This document shows, one piece after another, positions 1 to 10,889 of a stretch of DNA of 64,000 bases. Positions within the stretch are counted from its first letter, which is position 1. Every line of letters begins with the position of its first letter. Origin of the DNA: Isoetes taiwanensis (lineage: Eukaryota; Streptophyta; Lycopodiopsida; Isoetales; Isoetaceae); assembly GCA_021234155.1 (NCBI GenBank), contig JAJEKV010000010.1, forward strand, positions 10,964,511-11,028,510, written 5' to 3'. Below the pieces are notes generated by a model. That model searched no databases, was not told where the DNA came from, and saw only the letters and a list, made by a program, of their open reading frames with translations. Position numbers and translations under genes: made by a program.

Positions 1-91
1 GATATTTCAAATATGTAAGATGCTGATAATATTATTCCAACAAATGCAGTTTCTTCAGCAATTTACTTGAATCAACTGAGCACAAAAAATA

Positions 92-452
92 CTGCCTTGG
101 CCTAAAGATGAGGAGTATCTTTTAAGGACGTATATTGACCTGGAAGATTTCACTGGAAAATGGACTACTATTTTGAATTTCCGCTATTGGGAAAGAATCC
201 TTGTTTCAGCTGATGAAAATTTTCTTTATCTCCATCATGCAGCAATGTATCTCAGCATGAAAAATTCGTCCAAAACAAAGAATGAAGTTGGAAGAGAAGT
301 CTGACTTGTTCTGGAAATATCACATATATTCATGGAATGCCGCATTAGACATCTTGGGTGATATGAAGGAAGAAAATTTGGTGCTTCCAAAATACAAAAC
401 GACCTTTACTGATGAACTCACTTGGAACTGCAATGAAGAATGTGAACTATAG
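92..452 (+). pseudogene. Unrecognised protein-coding remnant with a frame change
   Basis: Two overlapping plus-strand reading frames look protein-like. The first runs open from about 92 to the TGA at 302-304 and is rich in W, Y, D and E (it contains LPWPKDEEYLLRTYIDLED). The second starts at the ATG at 282 and ends with the TAG at 450-452, encoding 56 residues (it contains EKSDLFWKYHIYSWNAALD). The texture carries over smoothly from one frame to the other near 285-300, which suggests one original frame broken by a small indel. I recognise no family or catalytic motif. It could be an exon of a gene running in from the left. It is not obviously part of the minus-strand gene remnant at 1394-1982. 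Confidence 0.35.
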
Positions 453-1393
453 CAGAGTATAATTAAAAGCTAGTAACGGTTTTGAAAAACCATCTCATGT
501 TAGTCTTGAATTCTGGAACAAACTGGCCACAACGTAGAGACACAATGTGGTCATATCTTTTTGCATTAGCAGCTCGAATACGGGACTCTGAAAATCTGCT
601 CATCGTTATAGCTCATCGTTATGCCTAGGTATCTAAAAAAGCCTAGGTATCGTTATGCTAGAATTAAACCGTGCTGCATAATTAGTCTCTAGATTCTTCA
701 GGAAAAACAACACAGAATATAGGATCCTAAGTTTCACTAGCTTGTTGACAAGAATAACTGCAGATGTTTTAAAGGATGGAGCAATCATTGCAAGTAAAAT
801 TCAAATATGAGAAGATAGAGTTGAATGCTTTGAGAAGATGCAATTTCGTTACCATTGCTATATGCTAGAAGAATCAGTACGTACCTAAAGCCTCAGGAAC
901 AATCCGATAAAGCAGAAGCGGAAGTAGGACACAATAGTATGAATACAAGCAAAAGCTTGACTTAGACGAAGAGCTATTATCCCGTTCTATTAAGCATCGA
1001 GTACAAACACAAGAAGCCTCTGAACATTTCAAGTGATGCTTGCTTTAAAAGTTTGTTCTGGAAAAGACAATAGTTCTCCTAGCATCTCAAATGCACGTGT
1101 GGCTGCAATATGGAGTGATCAAAGACTAGGAGAACATGACGGTTTTCAAAATAAGAATAAGCATAAAGTCAGCAACTTCCCATGACAATGCAGGCCCAGT
1201 TCTTGGATCATACAACAAACGCAAAATTTTGTTGGCCAAATTTATAGCATTACCCATACAGAAGTAGATAGACAGTCACCCTGTTCAGAGTGAGGAGTAA
1301 GGTTGAGACACAAAGGATTGATGGTGAAACCAAGATTAGCTTCTACCAATGCACAGAAGGAAGCCTGCACACAGAATTACTTACTGGTTTAAA
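453..1393. other. No recognisable gene
   Basis: AT-rich sequence with short interrupted frames on both strands. Short CCTAGGTAT repeats near 626-652 echo the palindromic repeat at 3245-3280. I see nothing else I can name. Confidence 0.5.
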
Positions 1394-1982
1394 TCATGCT
1401 TTATTGGATGGAAATGGATCTAGAAGCCCATTGGAGAGACAGTAGTCTAAAGCAAGTGTAGCAGCCACAAAAACAATGACACTCTCCCCAGCATCGAAAA
1501 TTGCTCTGAAGATTTTGTTAAAATCACTTTTTATAAAATCAACGTAAGCTTGGGTTGCGTCTATTTGCCATAGACCTGCAAAACGACAACATATAAGAAC
1601 GTAAAAAATTAATTGACAATACCCCTTGTGAGCCCAAATGCAGCTGCTGCACCCGCGTTAAACTGAATATTATCTATATCTCTCCTCAAAATATATCTGT
1701 AAGTGACTTCAAACAATGCACAACTAATAATAATTGTCCCCAGGCTAATTAGGAGACTGGAGTCTGAATAATTTGATGTTGCTGCCATAAAGGTAGGCTC
1801 ACAAATGCCCCAACAACTGCAGACACACTTGCTGCTTTGGCCGACTCCATTCGTTCTAAATCAGCATCAATTCCTCCATGGATGTTCCGAACTTGTGCTG
1901 TGATAAGTGCCAGTTGGGCTGCTTTAACTTCAAGCTTTGCTGCTATAACATTTTCCTTACATGCTGCAACCTTCCAAAACAT
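1394..1982 (-). pseudogene. 3' exons of a conserved plant membrane protein, probably frameshifted
   Basis: Three minus-strand blocks read as one protein C-terminus. Block 1 (1982 down to about 1755) contains KLEVKAAQLALITAQVRNI and an Ala/Ser-rich stretch that could enter a membrane. Block 2 (about 1760-1623) has a hydrophobic run, then FEVTYRYILRRDIDN and a second Ala-rich run. It ends at a GT donor, and the intron (1576-1622) ends in TTTTGCAG. Block 3 (1575-1394) reads ALDYCLSNGLLDPF near its end and stops at the TGA at 1394-1396. The splice phase between blocks 2 and 3 is consistent. Between blocks 1 and 2 the frame changes near 1755-1765 with no intron signal, so the copy looks broken. 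The pattern, a helical region followed by two hydrophobic segments, resembles conserved plant organelle membrane proteins, but I cannot name the family. Upstream exons were not found with confidence. Confidence 0.5.
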
Positions 1983-1989
1983 GGCTCAA

Positions 1990-3236
1990 TATGATTAACA
2001 AAGAGTCATTCCTTTAAAAATCAGAACATTCTTTATATCACAATAAAATTAATCTATGCGAGTATAAAATGCCTGCCAAGCATTAAACATCAGCTGTCAT
2101 TGAACATCAAGCATAAACAACAACTGTCATTGAATATCAAGGTTATGGCACGAAAGGATGTTTATTAAGGTATTGGCAAAATCTACACAAAATAGACTTC
2201 TGGCCAACCTATGGCATCGTTATATGGAAACTAGAAGCAGCTTCTCCAAACTGGGACCAAGTATTTGAAGAGAGAAATTGCCATTTTTCTTCCTCTGCAA
2301 ACACTCTTAAGTCATATGATGGGAAAAGATAGGATACCATGTGTACCTAGACCTTAATGTCCGATACAGGATATACTAATTTCTGCCTGGTTTTCATAAA
2401 ATTCTTCTTTGAAATGCTACTTTCACATGAAATGTGTCTGAGTTCAAGCTGTATAGAGAAATGGATCTCTAACTTTTCTTCCATATCCTTCCCATGTCGC
2501 CTGCACAATCTAAACATGAAATAAAGAAAAGATAAGCATATGGTGCCATGCCTCAAGCTTCCTGCCATGCCACTCTAGATCTCCCTCGCCTACATATAAA
2601 ATTCAGAGCAATCATCCAAAACAACAAGCATTTGCACCTAACTACATGTCTATGAAAGTGGCTTTGATTAAATCATTCAGGAGTATGGAAACACAAGCAG
2701 AAACATGAAGGCGGAAGGATTGATTTAAGTAAATTCTCAAACTAGAAACTCGTCCATGCTTAGACATTGGCTCATCCAAGAGTATATAAATTTCCACATT
2801 AGCCTTCCACATTACCTGAACAGCAAGAAAGTCATGAAAGTTGAAAGGAACAAACACAATTCCGGCCAGACATAATGTTAAAATATCTATGAGTTGAAAA
2901 CCTCACATACCTCGTCTTTCAAATTCAGGGCTTCTCTAGATAATTTTTCGGAATTGGGAAGGTAGAGTTGTCGAAATGTTCCCGCTCTTATCAGACTTTC
3001 AAGGGTTCCTCGTTCAGAGCCCATATTTCCCCTGTTGATATGGATCCGCCCTTTATAAACTGGCCGAAAACTATGAATCAGATTTTCTTCAAGAAAAATG
3101 CAGTACCACCTAGTCGGCATCATGAATCCATAGCTTCACGCTTACGAAGGAAAATCTTCGGTCTGCCAGTTACTCGGTTGGAAGTCCACAACGCAGGTGA
3201 CCGAGCATTTACAGGGAATAGCAGGTTTTTAGCAGT
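1990..3236. other. Possible intron and upstream region of the 1394-1982 remnant
   Basis: Short minus-strand frames at 2347-2568, 2642-2857 and 2887-3123 could be upstream exons or chance. An acceptor-like TTGTGCAG lies on the minus strand just above the RHGKDMEEKLEIH stretch near 2500. I recognise no domain and cannot link them reliably. Confidence 0.3.
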
Positions 3237-3237
3237 C

Positions 3238-3340
3238 ATCAGTATATCCTAGGTATATTCTAGCATATACCTAGGATATGCCATAAACCCACATAAACAA
3301 GGGTTTGCCCCCCTAGGGGCAACCCAAAAATATAGTTAAA
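3238..3340 (-). repeat. Dispersed repeat with a palindromic core (copy 1)
   Basis: About 100 bp that recurs in inverted orientation at 47,965-48,068. It contains a near-perfect palindrome with arms ATATCCTAGGTATAT and ATATACCTAGGATAT (about 3245-3280). Next to it lies a second inverted pair, GGGTTTGCCCC / GGGGCAACCC, around 3300-3330. An A-run follows at 3338-3352. The conserved pairing of a palindrome and a GC-rich hairpin suggests a small mobile or structured repeat. A related GC hairpin lies at 18,168-18,192. Confidence 0.6.
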
Positions 3341-3352
3341 AAAAAAAAAAAA

Positions 3353-6130
3353 TAGAAGATGTGACTGCGTGACGTCATCGTTACTACTATTGCAATCGGA
3401 TTCCGATCTGATGCGGGTCTGCTGGGAAGGTATACTCTTTGTCTTTCTTTTCAGCAATTCGACCGGTGGCATATGCTGTTGTAGCAAATCCGCACCCATA
3501 TTAGCAAGAAATTGTTCAGATGTATGAATTCCTACACTGCACCCAAAACATTTCTGAGCGGTAATAAAAAAGGACAGCTTAACCAAGTATAGAGCTTTAG
3601 GCACAGAATCTGGCTATGGCAAGTCTGGGAATTTCTGGGGAGAACCTCTTGCGCCCAGCAAAAGCTTCTTGCCCTGCGAAAGGTTTTCTACCAAAAAGGG
3701 GTACGAAAACTCTGCCCTGGGAAAGAGTTTTCCAAGAACAGATGGCAAAAACTCCGGCAACAAGATGCTAGAAGACGAGGTGCAACTTTGAGCTCGAATT
3801 TGATAATGCACACACAAGGATCAAAATTGGAAACAGAAACATTGGGGCACTGTATTTTGAGCTCCAATTCCTGGGTTTTTTTCCAGAGACACCAGTATAG
3901 TCTGGAAGATTACGGATCCACAATTGAGATCGAGATCATAAGCGAGGTTTTGAAGCTCTTGAGGCCGCTGAGAGCATTTAGAAACCCATCCGATTCCAAG
4001 TTAACAAGATTTTGAGGTTTCCAATGGAAATTCTAATCTAAAATATAGTCCCCTGTCAAATATGAACAACAAAAATTAGAGGCTGAAGCCTTGGAGATGC
4101 CCATGGGGATGATGTGCCTCCGAAACAGAGCCCTGCTCCACCAATCCAGCAGAGCGGAGGAATGGTATACCATATTTTGGCTGTTAGAGATGGCCCATGT
4201 CAATACTTCTGCAGTCCGATTGCTTGACAAGTATCAGCAAGTATTTTTGCAGTCAACAGCTTGGCAAGTATTTGATCTTTTCTGGCCTAATTTTGATCCA
4301 AGATTTGTAAAGAAAATTGAACAACAGCCTCGTTTCTGATCTTGCATGGGAATCGAAAATGGCCGAAGAAACTATCAGGAGACCACATACTCATTCCCCT
4401 GAACTCTTTAATCACAAACAAAACAAAGCTATGGTGGAAAAGCGGGGAGACCCATCTAATCGTTGGAGTTTGTAATTTCCTTGAGAGATGAAGCCGACCA
4501 GACACTGTACTTCCACTTGGTCGAAAGTTTTGCGATTGCCCAATTGCTTAAAAAATCAAGCGATTAAATGCCACCGAAGTTTGTATCCAATGCCCGAAAA
4601 AAAGCTATTGATCATCTCCGAAACCAAGATGTCATTTGTTCTTTTAGAGATTGACCGAGGTATAGCAGGCGATCGAAATTGTCAAGAGCGATTGAAGCAA
4701 GAGTTCTTTGAAATTGAAATCATAGGAGAAATATCTGCTAAAACCTACTACATTTAAAGCTATGAGTCGAGTCCTGTTGTAAATATAAGCCCACTAGATT
4801 ACCGGAAAATGACACAATAACAACGGCAAAGATGGTCATAGTCACCGTGCTTGAGATGAGAAGAAACAATTGTTCTTTGAAGCCCCATCAACATTAAACT
4901 AAATTAAGATATTGTGTAACAAACCCGGCTCCTCTAAGTGTAAAGAAAAAATTGAGCTTTGATACAGTGCGCAGCTTTGTTATTTTGTCTATCATAGCTT
5001 GGTTTGTGACCATGGCAAAGGGAACAAAAAGCCAAAACAAGGCTTGGGTCTTTGTTGAACACAAATAACTTCAAGTTAGCAAAGATTATATATGAACTCC
5101 TCGATATTTGGCGACCGAACACAACTATTTTGCCTATAATCTCATTCACGTTGTTGATTGGTGAGTTCGAGAAGATGAGTATGCACCGCATAAGAATTGC
5201 ATACACAAGTCGCAAAGAGAATGTCTTAAATATTGACCAAGTGCACGAAATATTGGCCATTGCTAGAACTATGTATTAGAAGAACCATTTGTAGTAGAAC
5301 TATGAGTATATTATGCATGTTCTTGCAGATGTCAGTGCCCTATACACAAGGTGTTCTGCGCAAAGACTTGCCCTCTGGTTTCAACTAGAAAATCACAAAG
5401 CAACAATGAGAAAAAATGGCACGCACGCCAAACCTCCATAGTTTGATATAATCCATTTTCTACATCTCAAAGTTCCACTCCATGAGTTATCAAGTAAAAT
5501 TTTGATTCAATAACTTACATGAAGTCCACTCTAGTGCTTCCAAACAATTTTTGTGAACCTACTATTCTTTGTATAAGTCAAAGCTTCCAGAGTACTACTC
5601 TGTGCCAAACTGGTTAAAATGGCTAGTTAGGAAACTCTGCACTAGCTTGGTGCATGAGCAGATCTTCTGGCACTCTGGCATCTGCCTAAAGGGAGCGAAG
5701 CTGAGCTTTGGAAATGGATGTAAAAGTCTTATTTCCATTTTAAAAAAACTGGCAAATCTTGGTTTGCCTGTTACATACATTGCTTCTGCTCATTGATCAC
5801 TCTACTGCTCAGTTATCTTATGGGTACTATGACATTAGCTGCCTTGATGCTGAAAAAATAGCCAAATCAGTCCTAGAGCACCATATCATTTCAGATCTGA
5901 CATCCCCTGCTGCCCTCCTATTTCTAGTCTTTAATGATTGTCAAGTTGGGGTATATACCTTGCATCTCCAAATGTTTATTGTTCCTTTATAGAACAACTT
6001 GATAATGAAGCACTGCTCCATAGCCTGTGGCACAGCCAAAAGATATAAAAATCCACCTTTGCATTTCAAGAACATCTCTCGCGCCATTCCAAAGATATAA
6101 AATCCCTTTTGCGTTCCAAGAACATCTTTC
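3353..6130. other. No recognisable gene
   Basis: About 2.8 kb of AT-rich sequence with short frames on both strands and no protein family, tRNA or terminal repeat I can identify. Confidence 0.5.
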
Positions 6131-6584
6131 ACACCATTCCATAGATACACAAACCCCCCTTTGCAGGAGTTAGTCGGGGAAGAGAAATGTTCGCGGCGGC
6201 CGCCGTGATAAATTTCTTGTAGTTATAATGTTGTTTAGAAGTTGTTGTGACAACACAATTAAAGTGCAATGTAAACTTAATAAATATTATGTCATTATTT
6301 TGATAAAACATTGGATGAAATTTTGTTATAAGACTTTAGAAAAGGTCGGCACACCTTGATTATAACATTTGTTTAAAAGTTGTTACAACTGTGCACATAA
6401 ATCGCAATATAACTTTGACAAAATGATGTCACTATTTTGAGAAAATATTTGACATTATGACGTTGACACATTCTTGACACAATAGAAGCTCTTTGTGTCA
6501 AGATAGTAACATTTGACACAAAATTGCCACTACATTTATAGCTTGACACAAGGGTTGACACTATACCTCCATCCTCTTGTAGTG
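6130..6584. mobile_element. Terminal part of a CACTA-like DNA transposon inserted in the copia element
   Basis: The copia RNase H frame is interrupted after 6585. Read on the minus strand, the interrupting DNA begins CACTACAAGAGGATGG, the classic form of a plant CACTA (CMC) terminus. Many short TTGTGTCAA / TTGACACAA motifs follow (6470-6570), as expected for a subterminal region. A closely similar terminus, CACTACAAGAGAATGAG, ends at 25,531. I did not find the opposite end in the window, so the left boundary is only approximate and no 3-bp duplication can be checked. Confidence 0.5.
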
Positions 6585-7669
6585 TTTCCTTTGAGCATAA
6601 AGTGGCAGCAGCATATTCTGCCTCTGCACTAGACATGGCTATGGCAGCTTGCTTTTTGCATTTCCAGGATATAGGAGCTTCTCCTAACATAATTAAATAT
6701 CCTGAAGTTGACTTTCTTGTATCTACATCTCCACCCCAATCAGCATCACAAAAGCCTTCCAATATTAGGTTCCCTGTTGTATATCTGATTCCTTCTTCAA
6801 CAGTTCCTTTTAAGTATCTCAGGACTCTTTTTGCAGCAGTCCAATGCTCCCTGCCAGGATCAGTGTTATACCTACTCAAGATATTAACACTATGTGCAAT
6901 GTCAGGTCTTGTGCAATTAGCCACATATGCTAAACATCCAACCAAGGACCTATAGGGCACTGCTAGCATCTCCTTTCTTTCAACCTCATGCTGTGGACAC
7001 ATACTTTCAGATAGCTTATGACCAGGTACAGCAGGAGTATTGCAGATTTTACAATCTTGCATGTTAAATTTTTTTAACATTCCAAGTATTTGTTTCTTTT
7101 GAGTAAGAGTTATCATACCTTCTGCTCGATTTCTGCTCATTTCAACTCCAAGAAAGTTCTTCAATTCCCCCAAGTCAGTCATCTCAAATCTTTGCTTTAG
7201 TAGCTCCTTGCACATATTTAAGCATTTTGTTCCCTTTGCTACCATTATATTATCATCAACATATAATGCTATTATACACCACTCTTTTCCATATTGGAAT
7301 TTATATAAATTGCCATCATTATCCAATTTTATAAATTCATGCTCTCTTAGATATCCATCCATACACTTATACCATTCTCGAGGTGATTGTTTTAGCCCAT
7401 ATACTGCTCTATTGAGTTTCCACACCTTGTCCATCCCTTGTTCAAATCCTGGGGCCTGCTTCATGAAAATCTCTTCTTCTAATATGTTTTCACATCCATA
7501 TGATGCACTTCCAAATTCCCTGCATTTGCTATTGCTAAGAGCATTCTAATGCTATTCATTTTAACCAAAGGAGAAAAGGTTTCATCAAAGTCTTGGCCTT
7601 TTTTCTGTGAAAACCCTTGGGCAACCAATCTGGCCTTGTATCTGGGTGTCTTTCCATCTATACCTGTTT
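6585..7669 (-). pseudogene. Copia pol, reverse transcriptase and RNase H half
   Basis: The intact stretch is 7464-6585. It shows the copia RT fingers and palm (LNRAVYGLKQSPREWY), the YVDD active site in ALYVDDNIMV and the LGELKNFLGVEM block. The RNase H follows with FCDADWGGDVDTRKSTSGY and SSAEAEYAAATL. The expected continuation of RNase H stops at 6585, where transposon sequence beginning CACTACAAGAG takes over; residues past that point in the open frame are not copia. RT activity would copy element RNA to DNA. The frameshift from the integrase half, and the loss of the C-terminus, show it is no longer functional. Confidence 0.9.
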
Positions 7670-9058
7670 TTATCCTAAACAGCCATTTATTACATTTTTC
7701 CCATCAGGTCTGTCCACAAGTTCATATGTGTTGGTGTTATGAAATGACTTCATCTCTTCATTCATAGCATTTAGCCATTTATTTTTTTCTGCTGACTCAA
7801 GCACATCTTCATATGTTTTTGGAATGTGTGGATCTAGGTGTGCTAGAATCTCAAACACATTATTCACTTCTCCTTCTACATTCTGCAATCTCTTACTCTT
7901 ACCTCGAGTTGTACGACCATGAATTGCAGGATCAATTCTTATATCTGCTTGTTGTAATTTCTCTACTTCAGTAATTCTTTTCTTCCTTTGAGGTAGGTCT
8001 GCAGCATTTGATGTCTCAGGTTCCCCATTTATGATCTCTTGGTTTGGTATTTGCACTTCATCAGAATCTCCTACCTCTTCATTTACCTTTTCTTCAGTCC
8101 CTGCATTATTGATTCTATGATCATCTGCAATATCATCATCATCAATCATCTTAATAGTAGGCACAGATTTTCCAGCATTATCGTCATCATTGATTATGCT
8201 TTCAGCAACCTCCCTTTGTTTATTCACCTTGACTTGCACTTTATACACTTGAGATTCATCAAAGATTACATCTCTACTTATCACTATCTTTCTAGTTCTC
8301 GGATTATACAACCTAAATGCTTTAGATTGAGTATCATATCCAACTAAATAGGTAATCATGGCCCTATCATCCAATTTTTTTCTGAGCTCTTCAGGAATGT
8401 GTGTGTAGGCCAAGCATCGATATATTCTTAGTTTGCTGTAATCTATGGTTTTTCCTGACCATAGCATATCAGGGATTGCCCCTTTTATGCTTACTGAAGG
8501 CAAACTGTTTTGAATCATGGTAGCTGTTCGAACAGCCTCTTCCCACAAGAAATTTGGAAGTCCTGATGCTTTTAGCATGCTTCTTACTGCATTAAGAAGA
8601 GTTCTATTCTTCCTTTCTGCAATTCCATTCTGTTGAGGTGAATACCTACATGTAAGTTGTCTTCTTATTCCTTTACTTTTGCAGTATTGTTTGAACTCTC
8701 CTGATAAGAATTCTCCACCTCTATCAGATCTCAAACACTTGATCTTTCTGCCAGTTTCAGTTTCTACTTCATTTACATATTGTTTGAATATGTCCATTGC
8801 CTTACATTTTGTTTTCAAACAATAGATGTGAGTATGTCTGCTAAAATCATCAATTAGAGTCATAAAGTATCTTTTCCCAGATAACCCTGTTATGTTCATA
8901 GGTCCACACAAATCAGTGTGAACTAAATCCAGCAACCCTTGTGATCTTTTATTAGATCTTCTAAAAGGTAGTCGAGTATGTTTGCCAAGTGCACATCCCA
9001 TACATACAGATTTTTCAGATTGGTTTAGATCTGCTTCTATAAACCCTTTCTTACACAT
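7670..9058 (-). pseudogene. Copia pol, integrase half
   Basis: 462 codons. Residues 1-25 hold the end of the GAG-pre-integrase zinc region (CMGCALGKHTRLPF). The DDE integrase core follows with its three acidic residues in HTDLCGP, LRSDRGGEF and NGIAERKNRT, at about residues 48, 111 and 148. An acidic linker rich in D, N and E (about 290-370) leads to the start of the RT (KNKWLNAMNEEMKSFHNTNT). The frame is lost at about 7670. The RT continues in another frame just below that point (conceptually a KARLVAQGFSQKKGQDFDETF block). In life this would cut and join retrotransposon cDNA to the host genome. The core residues look intact, but the ORF has no proper start, so it is a truncated pseudogene. 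Confidence 0.9.
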
Positions 9059-9064
9059 AATTTG

Positions 9065-9608
9065 GCATGGAGATCTTAACTACAAAATTGAAGGCCACAT
9101 AAGGCATGTCTTCAACACAATCAAATATAATCTAGAAAAGGTACTCAATCCATTCTTCAGTTTTTAAACTCTTGAACTTTCCAGATCAATATCTGCTTGA
9201 TTTTTGCGTTTCTGATATCATTATCAGTATTAAATCTAGCTGGTTTTTGGTTGTTCTATCAGGTTAGATGTTCACGATGTATGTTAGAAATACTTTAATA
9301 TAAGAGAAACATGATTGAGCATGACAAAATCATTGTGTTGTAATATTTTCCATTTTCAACATCTGTTCCATATTTAGTTTAGGTTGAAATTTACTCATTG
9401 CTAAGCAATTATCTCCTATGCAAACAATACCTCTCTCTTTATTAGGTTGAAGCATCCAAAACTTTATATGGAGACATTGTTGAAAACATTGTACAGTCTA
9501 TTTACATGCTAATTTCCTTCTGTTAACTTTTGATTAGGATTCTCTTGCAATAATGTAAGTGGTGCGCTTTGGTTACAAGATAGAGCATGCTCTCTTTTAT
9601 TTGATGTA
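9065..9608. other. No recognisable gene
   Basis: AT-rich flank between the copia remnant and the first Helitron. No LTR of the copia element is visible here. Confidence 0.5.
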
Positions 9609-10889
9609 TCTTATATTATAATGGTATAGCGTGTGTCTTCAATGGAGCCCTAGATCGGACGATCAAGGATTTGATTGACCAACGGTGGAGATGATGTGTG
9701 CGTGTCTTCAACTAAATTTTCATCTTGACCATGGCTCCAATATGATTACATCAATCCGACAGTCGAACGATGAAAGGGAAAAGGGAAAAAGGAAAAGGGA
9801 AAAGGGAAAAGGAAAAATAGAAAACAAAAAAGGGGAAGAAGGAAAGGGAACAAAAAAGGATAAGGAAGGGGAAAACAGAAAGAGAAGGAGAAAAGGGAAA
9901 AGGGGAAGATAAAATGACCGATGGCCAAAATTCACTCAATCTGATAGTCAAAAAGGGAAATGGGAAAAGGAAAAAGGAAAAGGGGAAGGGAAAAAAGGAA
10001 GAGGGAAATAAAGATAAAGGGAAACAAAAACAAGAAAAAAAAATGGAAAAGGAAAAAAAGAAAAGGAAAGAGGGAAAGGAAAAAAAGAAGGAAAGAAGGA
10101 AAAAGGTAAAAAGGGTAAAAGTGAAAAAGAAATGAAGTGAAAAGAAGTAAAGGAAAAAAAATAAAAACTAGGAAAGACGAAAAAGGAATTAGAAAGGATG
10201 AAAAAGGAAAGATGGGAAAAGGAAATAGAAAAGGGGACAGAAACATAGAGGTAAAAGGGCACCGAGGAAAGGGTAAGAAAGTAAGGTGGGAAAAGGAGAA
10301 AAAGTTAAGGAAAAATAAGAAAAGGTGGGAAGAAGGGGACAAACAAAGCGCTTGGAAAAAGTGAAATGGAAAGGAAAAAGAAAAAGAGAGGGAGGAAAGG
10401 GGCAAAAGAGAATCTGGGAAAAGGGCACGAGGAAAAGGCTAAAAGGAAAGGGAAGAGAGAAAGGGTGAAGAAAGAGGAAAAGGGAAGCAAAAAGAGCATC
10501 TAGAAAAAGGGTGAAGAAAAAAATGGAACAGAAAAGGAGGAAGGGGAAAAGGGCATGGGACAAAAGGGAGGAAGAAAAGGGTGAGTAAAGGGGGAAAAGA
10601 AAGGGAAAAAGAGCATGGGAAAAGGAAAAGTAACAAGAAAAACAGGAAAGGAGAAATTGGAAAGGCAAAAAAAGGGGAGTTAATGGAAAAAGAAAGGGGC
10701 AAAGGGAAAATAGAAAAAAAAAATTAGTTGACAAAGGCAAAAGGAAAAGGGAAAAGTAAGGGGAAGTGCGAAATGTGTTCGAATGCTCTTGCTTATCTAA
10801 TTTTAAAAACATGAATCCATTTAACAATTGCTCCAATATATCATTCACAGTTCTTAGCTATGCCCAGCAACGCTGGGCACCTTAACTAG
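9609..10889 (+). mobile_element. Non-autonomous Helitron, copy A
   Basis: The 5' end reads TCTTATATTATAATGG after an A at 9608. The 3' end has the hairpin TGCCCAGCAACGCTGGGCA (10,861-10,879) followed ten bases later by CTAG (10,886-10,889) and a T. This is the Helitron signature: TC at the 5' end, a short 3' hairpin, CTRR, and insertion between A and T. The first 130 bp are unique-looking and shared with copy B. The rest (about 9770-10,760) is almost purely purine, built of GGGAAAA, GGAAAA and GAAAAAG runs. No Rep/helicase is encoded. Long pyrimidine-strand ORFs here (Phe/Pro/Leu only) are low-complexity artefacts. Confidence 0.72.

Larger units (their letters stand above)
6585..9064 (-). mobile_element. 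Ty1/copia LTR retrotransposon remnant (integrase-RT-RNase H)
   Basis: A minus-strand pol segment in the Ty1/copia order: GAG-pre-integrase zinc region, integrase, reverse transcriptase, RNase H. The 5' part (LTR, gag, protease) is missing above 9064. The 3' part is cut at 6585 by a CACTACAAGAG transposon end. The pol frame shifts near 7670, between the two long ORFs. Neither LTR was found, so the copy is dead and its boundaries are truncations, not true ends. Confidence 0.92.
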
